Assembly (NCBI GenBank): GCA_002388665.1
Contig: DGMY01000001.1
Span: forward strand, 1 to 16,034
DNA from: Opitutia bacterium UBA4506
Lineage (GTDB): Bacteria > Verrucomicrobiota > Verrucomicrobiia > Opitutales > Puniceicoccaceae
DNA length: 16,034 nucleotides
Reading direction: 5' to 3'
The notes under the pieces: generated by a model
Database searches by the model: none
The model's input: only the letters and a program-made list of their open reading frames with translations
Told to the model about the DNA's origin: nothing
Shown here: one piece after another, positions 12,857-16,034 of the stretch
How the letters are laid out: each line of letters opens with the position of its first letter
How positions within the stretch are numbered: position 1 is the stretch's first letter
Translations under genes and position numbers: made by a program

Positions 12857-14599
12857 ATGACGATCGAGTATATCACGTTGGGGGTCTACCTCGTTGTTCT
12901 GATGGTGGTCGGGGCGCTATTCTCAAAGCTGAATAGCAATGTGAGCGATTTCGCCCGCGGGGGAGGAAAAGGGACCTGGTGGATGGTCGGCACCAGCGCC
13001 TTCATGGCGGGGATCAGTGCCTTCACTTTCACCGGGAACGCGTCCGCAGCCTTCATCGCCGGACCCTCGTTCTTGGTTATCTATTTTGCGAACTGTGTCG
13101 GGCTCGCACTGTGCTTTATTCTCGGGCCTTGGTTCCGTCAGACCCGGGCAACGACATGGGCCGACATCATGCGAGAACGGTTTCATGTGAGCGTGGAGCA
13201 GTTCAGTGCCTATTTTTCGCTGATTATTCAACCCATCAGCGCGGCCACGCAATTGTATGCCCTGTCGATCTTTACCGCGGCGATTCTCCAGGTTCCCGTG
13301 CCCGGGGTCATAGTGGTTCTGGGTGGGATTGTGCTCTTCTATTCTACGACGGGGGGACGGTGGGCGGTCATGGCCACGGATTTTGTGCAAGGCCTCGTGC
13401 TGTTCTCGCTGACCGTCCTGGTGTTCGTTCTCGCATTGAAAGAAGTAGGGGGGCTGAGCACTTTCTTTGGCTACTTCAGTGATCCCCGATTCGCCGATGA
13501 CTTCCAGTTCGTCAAAGAGAAGGGGCAGTTCCCCGCCGACAAATTTACGTGGAAGTGGATTGTAGTAGTATTTATCCTGCAATTACAGGGGTATTTGAAT
13601 TTGGGCACAGCGAGTCGATTCCTTTCCGTAAAGGATAGTCGAAATGCCCGCTGGTCGGCGGTGTGGGCCTGCCTGTTGATGGCTTTGGGAACCGTTGTTT
13701 GGTTCCTGCCTCCCATGGTGGCGCGTTTTCTCTATGCGGACCAAGTGCTCGGTATGGACATCAAAGAGCCCGCAACGGCGAGCTATGCGGTAATTGCCCA
13801 GAACCTTTTGCCGAACGGACTGATGGGGTTGATGCTCGCTGCCATGTTGGCGGCGACGATGAGCAGTATGGATACCGGCTTGAACAACACGACTGGGATC
13901 ATCGTGAACAACATCATTCCGCGGATTCGGGAAAAATTGGGCAAGAAGGCTTTGAGCGATCGAACCGGGCTTCTGCTTTGCCGCGCGTTCACGATCTTGC
14001 TGGGAGTCTACATCATTGTGATTGGTCTTCTGTTGGCCCTGCAGAAAGAGATTTCTCTCTTCGATGCATACTTGATGATTTCGGCGGTTGTCGGCTTGCC
14101 CTTGAGTATGCCGATTCTGATGGGCTTGTGGATCAAGCGCCTGCATTGGGCCTCTTACTACATCATTATCGGGATGGCATTGATCCCATCGATCTATTTT
14201 GTGATCTCCAGTGCCGGCGGAACCTCATGGACAATCCAAGATCGCTTGGCCTGGATCTACGGATTCAGTCTGCTCGGCTGTCTCATTAGCCTCCCTCTCT
14301 GGAAATACGCCTCCAGCGCCTATCGTGAGCAAGTGAGAGCTTTCTATGAAAAGATGCACCGCCCCGTCGATTTTTCAGAAGAGATCGGGCAGTCCGAAGA
14401 CGCCTTCCAATACAAGATCATCGGCTCAACTGCTGTGGCCCTGGGAATACTCATCATGCTTTTCCTCTTTGTGCCGAACTCCCTCGGCGGGCGGTTGCAG
14501 ATTCTCGCTCTGGGCAGTTCCGTTGCCGTAGTGGGGGCTCTTCTCCTGTGGCGATGGAAGAAGCTGAAAGTGCAGGATCCTCGCGCTGAACGAAGCTAG
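12857..14599 (+). CDS. Sodium:solute symporter (SSS family)
   Basis: A 580-residue inner-membrane transporter of the solute:sodium symporter family (LeuT-like fold, 13-14 TM segments). Family traits include the N-terminal YITLGVYLVVLMVVGALFSK, the SDFARGGGKGTWWMVGTSAF stretch, GISAFTFTGNASAAF (about 52-66) with the serine/threonine-rich helix near the sodium site, TTGGRWAVMATDFVQ (about 165-179), and MLAATMSSMDTGLNN (about 333-347). The conserved ATMSSMDT segment is typical of sugar- and acid-transporting SSS members. It would import the monomer released by the secreted enzymes, driven by sodium, as suits a marine cell. GAAGGA about eight bases before the ATG is a usable ribosome binding site. 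An 84 bp gap separates it from the dehydrogenase, with no clear promoter, so it is probably the last gene of the operon. Confidence 0.93.
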   Translation: MTIEYITLGVYLVVLMVVGALFSKLNSNVSDFARGGGKGTWWMVGTSAFMAGISAFTFTGNASAAFIAGPSFLVIYFANCVGLALCFILGPWFRQTRATTWADIMRERFHVSVEQFSAYFSLIIQPISAATQLYALSIFTAAILQVPVPGVIVVLGGIVLFYSTTGGRWAVMATDFVQGLVLFSLTVLVFVLALKEVGGLSTFFGYFSDPRFADDFQFVKEKGQFPADKFTWKWIVVVFILQLQGYLNLGTASRFLSVKDSRNARWSAVWACLLMALGTVVWFLPPMVARFLYADQVLGMDIKEPATASYAVIAQNLLPNGLMGLMLAAMLAATMSSMDTGLNNTTGIIVNNIIPRIREKLGKKALSDRTGLLLCRAFTILLGVYIIVIGLLLALQKEISLFDAYLMISAVVGLPLSMPILMGLWIKRLHWASYYIIIGMALIPSIYFVISSAGGTSWTIQDRLAWIYGFSLLGCLISLPLWKYASSAYREQVRAFYEKMHRPVDFSEEIGQSEDAFQYKIIGSTAVALGILIMLFLFVPNSLGGRLQILALGSSVAVVGALLLWRWKKLKVQDPRAERS

Positions 14600-14818
14600 G
14601 GGATGGATCTCCCGATGATGGGTCCGGACGATTTTGGGTTACGGAATGACTTAGAGGCGTGCGGACGGTTGCTCGGGTTTTCTTGGGACAGAGGTTGAAG
14701 CGACACCCAGTGGGTAAGAGTGTCCGGTCGTTGTCCCCCTGCAGCGATCTTCTGCAAAGGGAGCGCTCTCGAATGGAGATTTTACTTTTGCGAAGTAGCC
14801 GAACCAATCTCGACGGAA

Positions 14819-14893
14819 TGCTGACGCGCAGTACGTTCGCCTCCTCTTTCGCTCTACGAGCTCCGGCGAACAAGGAAGTGTCACGCTGCGGGA
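14819..14893 (-). repeat. Degenerate inverted piece of the composite 400 bp repeat
   Basis: Read on the - strand it matches the middle of units A-D (GTGACACTTCCTTGTTCGCC then GGAGCTC, GAGCGAAAGAGGAGG). The rest of the gap 14600-14818 shows a few weak inverted repeats, such as ACCCAGTGGGT near 14706, but no gene and no convincing terminator for the symporter gene. Confidence 0.65.
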
Positions 14894-14939
14894 GGCCCGT
14901 ACGGGGCTCGTCCTATTTTCTCCGGCGGAGAAATAGGAG
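14892..14939 (-). terminator. Hairpins over and after the PEP-CTERM stop codon
   Basis: A long imperfect stem (TCCTATTTTCTCCG with CGGAGAAATAGGA, 14911-14937) covers the last codons and stop of the - strand PEP-CTERM gene. It is followed on that strand by a second stem centred on CCCGTACGGG (14892-14909). There is no T-tract, so Rho-independent termination is uncertain. Confidence 0.35.
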
Positions 14940-15584
14940 ACCGGTTGCCGCCAGTGCGAGTACCGCTGCAGCGCTTGAGGGTTCGGGAACGCTGCTCACT
15001 ACAATGTTGTCTAAATAGAACTCTTCATAGCCCGAACTCGACACAGTATTCCATCTCATGGTCATCTCGGTTGCATTCAGCCCCGAAGTTCCAAAATACG
15101 TCTCGGGGATGGTGATGCTGTAGGAAATGAAGGACGACCCACTGGTCGATGGCGTATTGGGGAGGGTGATGGTAGAACCACTGTAGGAGCCATCGTATCC
15201 GTCGAATGCACCTAAATCTACCAGAACCGTTTGAATTCCCGATCCGAAGTCGATCTGAAAACTGCTTAAGCCATCAGGTGACTGGGAGGCGCTTGTGGCT
15301 TTGATATCGAATGAGATGACTAAGTCTCCGCCAGCGGGGATCGCAAGAGCGTTGTTCTGTCTCAGATAGTGGAACTTTGCAGCACCATCGTTGAACCACA
15401 AACTTTGGCTTCCCTCTGAGGCCTCGCCGGTGACGACATGAGTTTGGGCTTGATTGTAAACGGTCCAAGTCGGTGACGGGATATTTCCAGGAGTGTAGGT
15501 TTCAAAAGATTCAGTAAAAAGAACCACGGCACTGGCCTGGCTTACTGTGAGACCGAAGAGTAGGGATAGAAGTGGGGATTTCAT
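14913..15584 (-). CDS. PEP-CTERM sorting domain protein
   Basis: A 223-residue exported protein on the - strand. The signal peptide is KSPLLSLLFGLTVSQASAVV, cleaved near residue 19. The mature protein begins LFTESFETYTPGNIPSPTWT and looks like a beta-sandwich (CBM or concanavalin-like), with QSLWFND, DLVISFDIKATSASQ and EFYLDNIVVSS as typical strands. It ends with a PEP-CTERM sorting signal: VPEPSS (199-204), a hydrophobic helix VLALAATGLLFL, and RRRK. Exosortase should process it for surface display. The start of the mature region resembles that of the PEP-CTERM protein at 5578. The gene is bracketed by two separated pieces of an inverted 400 bp repeat unit, as if inserted into it. A possible promoter (TTGACT on the - strand, about 15612-15617) overlaps the palindrome TGACTAAGTCA at 15607-15617. 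Confidence 0.88.
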   Translation of the reverse strand: MKSPLLSLLFGLTVSQASAVVLFTESFETYTPGNIPSPTWTVYNQAQTHVVTGEASEGSQSLWFNDGAAKFHYLRQNNALAIPAGGDLVISFDIKATSASQSPDGLSSFQIDFGSGIQTVLVDLGAFDGYDGSYSGSTITLPNTPSTSGSSFISYSITIPETYFGTSGLNATEMTMRWNTVSSSGYEEFYLDNIVVSSVPEPSSAAAVLALAATGLLFLRRRK

Positions 15585-15660
15585 GCGAAGAAGATCTACT
15601 TTTTTCTGACTAAGTCAAGTGGATCTTTCGATTCTTTTACGGCATTCTGACAGTTTACCA

Positions 15661-15712
15661 GAAGCATCTCGATGCTTCAGCTAGCGTCGCGTATGAGCGG
15701 CTACGTTGGAGA
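15661..15712 (-). repeat. Inverted opening block of the composite repeat, with perfect hairpin
   Basis: On the - strand this reads CCAACGTAGCCGCTCATACG then CGACGCTAGCTGAAGCATC, matching the first ~45 bases of units A-D. It ends in a perfect palindrome GAAGCATC-TC-GATGCTTC (15661-15678) that the + strand units lack. The unit's middle block reappears only beyond the PEP-CTERM gene at 14893. The stretch 15713-15814 shows no recognisable feature. Confidence 0.7.
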
Positions 15713-15814
15713 GGCATTTCGCAGGATGAAGAGATCGAAAATGGGGGGATGGGGTGCGGGACCGTCTCCTAGGGGTCCTTGACTAGTTGTGTGGCGAACA
15801 TCGTGCTTGAGAAA

Positions 15815-16034
15815 ATAAACGGGTAGGAAAACCCGTTCTCCTTTACGCTTGGTGTGGTGGAAAGGAGGACGGACTTTCCAGTCCGTTTCAGGTTGTGTGT
15901 GGGGTGCTGAGCTGGGGATAAACGGGTAGGAAAACCCGTTCTCCTTTACGCTTGGTGTGGTGGAAAGGAGAACGGACTTTCCAGTCCGTTTCACGTTGTG
16001 TGCGGGGTGCTGTGCTGGGGATAAACGGGTAGGA
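15815..16034 (-). repeat. 103 bp tandem array of the double-hairpin element
   Basis: Two full units (starting 15815 and 15918) and the start of a third (16021) are arranged head to tail with a period of exactly 103 bp, running off the window end. Each holds an inverted double hairpin (15818-15887 and 15921-15990), with loop ACGCTTGGTGTGGTGG in place of the loop seen in units A-D. A spacer of ~30 bp (CACGTTGTGTGCGGGGTGCT) is shared with 5386-5458. On the - strand the hairpin near 15818 is followed by TTTATTTTC, so it may terminate transcripts arriving from the right. Confidence 0.85.

Overview
The window looks like a chromosomal segment of a marine Verrucomicrobiota, probably class Opitutae (Puniceicoccales/Coraliomargarita-like). 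This is inferred from gene content: two PEP-CTERM exported proteins, a pseudopilin with a C-terminal H-X9-DG motif, a LacI regulator placed next to a carbohydrate operon, and weak or absent Shine-Dalgarno sequences at several starts. No 16S rRNA or other marker gene is present, so this placement is an inference.

Region 1 (1-3781) is accessory DNA, more AT-rich than the rest and all on the + strand. It holds a small unknown protein with an R-x4-H (HEPN-like) motif, a ParD/ParE toxin-antitoxin pair and a DinJ/RelB-YafQ toxin-antitoxin pair. Each of the three is preceded by a degenerate, attC-like sequence with a shared core (GCCGCCTA then CACG[A/T]T[A/G]G). The first site has a perfect TGCTAAC/GTTAGCA pair of ends, so this looks like a relic integron cassette array without a visible integrase. 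Threaded through it are about four copies of a ~400 bp composite repeat. Each unit ends in a 68 bp double-hairpin element whose two hairpins are inverted, covarying versions of one sequence (REPIN-like).

Region 2 (3782-5296) is a 14-TM DHA2-type MFS exporter. Region 3 (5297-6757) holds an inverted piece of the double-hairpin element, a PEP-CTERM protein, and about 450 bp with only weak small-ORF candidates.

Region 4 (6758-14599) is a coherent carbohydrate locus on the + strand: LacI-type regulator, pseudopilin-like exported protein, CBM-like plus polysaccharide-deacetylase-like enzyme, pectate-lyase-superfamily beta-helix protein, D-2-hydroxyacid dehydrogenase, and an SSS-type sodium/solute symporter. 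Several junctions are ATGA overlaps, so translational coupling in an operon is likely. A plausible reading is that extracellular or periplasmic enzymes process a polysaccharide, the symporter imports a uronate, sugar or acid product, and the dehydrogenase acts on it, all under the LacI protein. The actual substrate is not readable from the sequence.

Region 5 (14600-16034) holds a second PEP-CTERM gene on the - strand. It lies between two separated pieces of an inverted copy of the 400 bp repeat, followed by a 103 bp tandem array of the double-hairpin element that runs off the window end.
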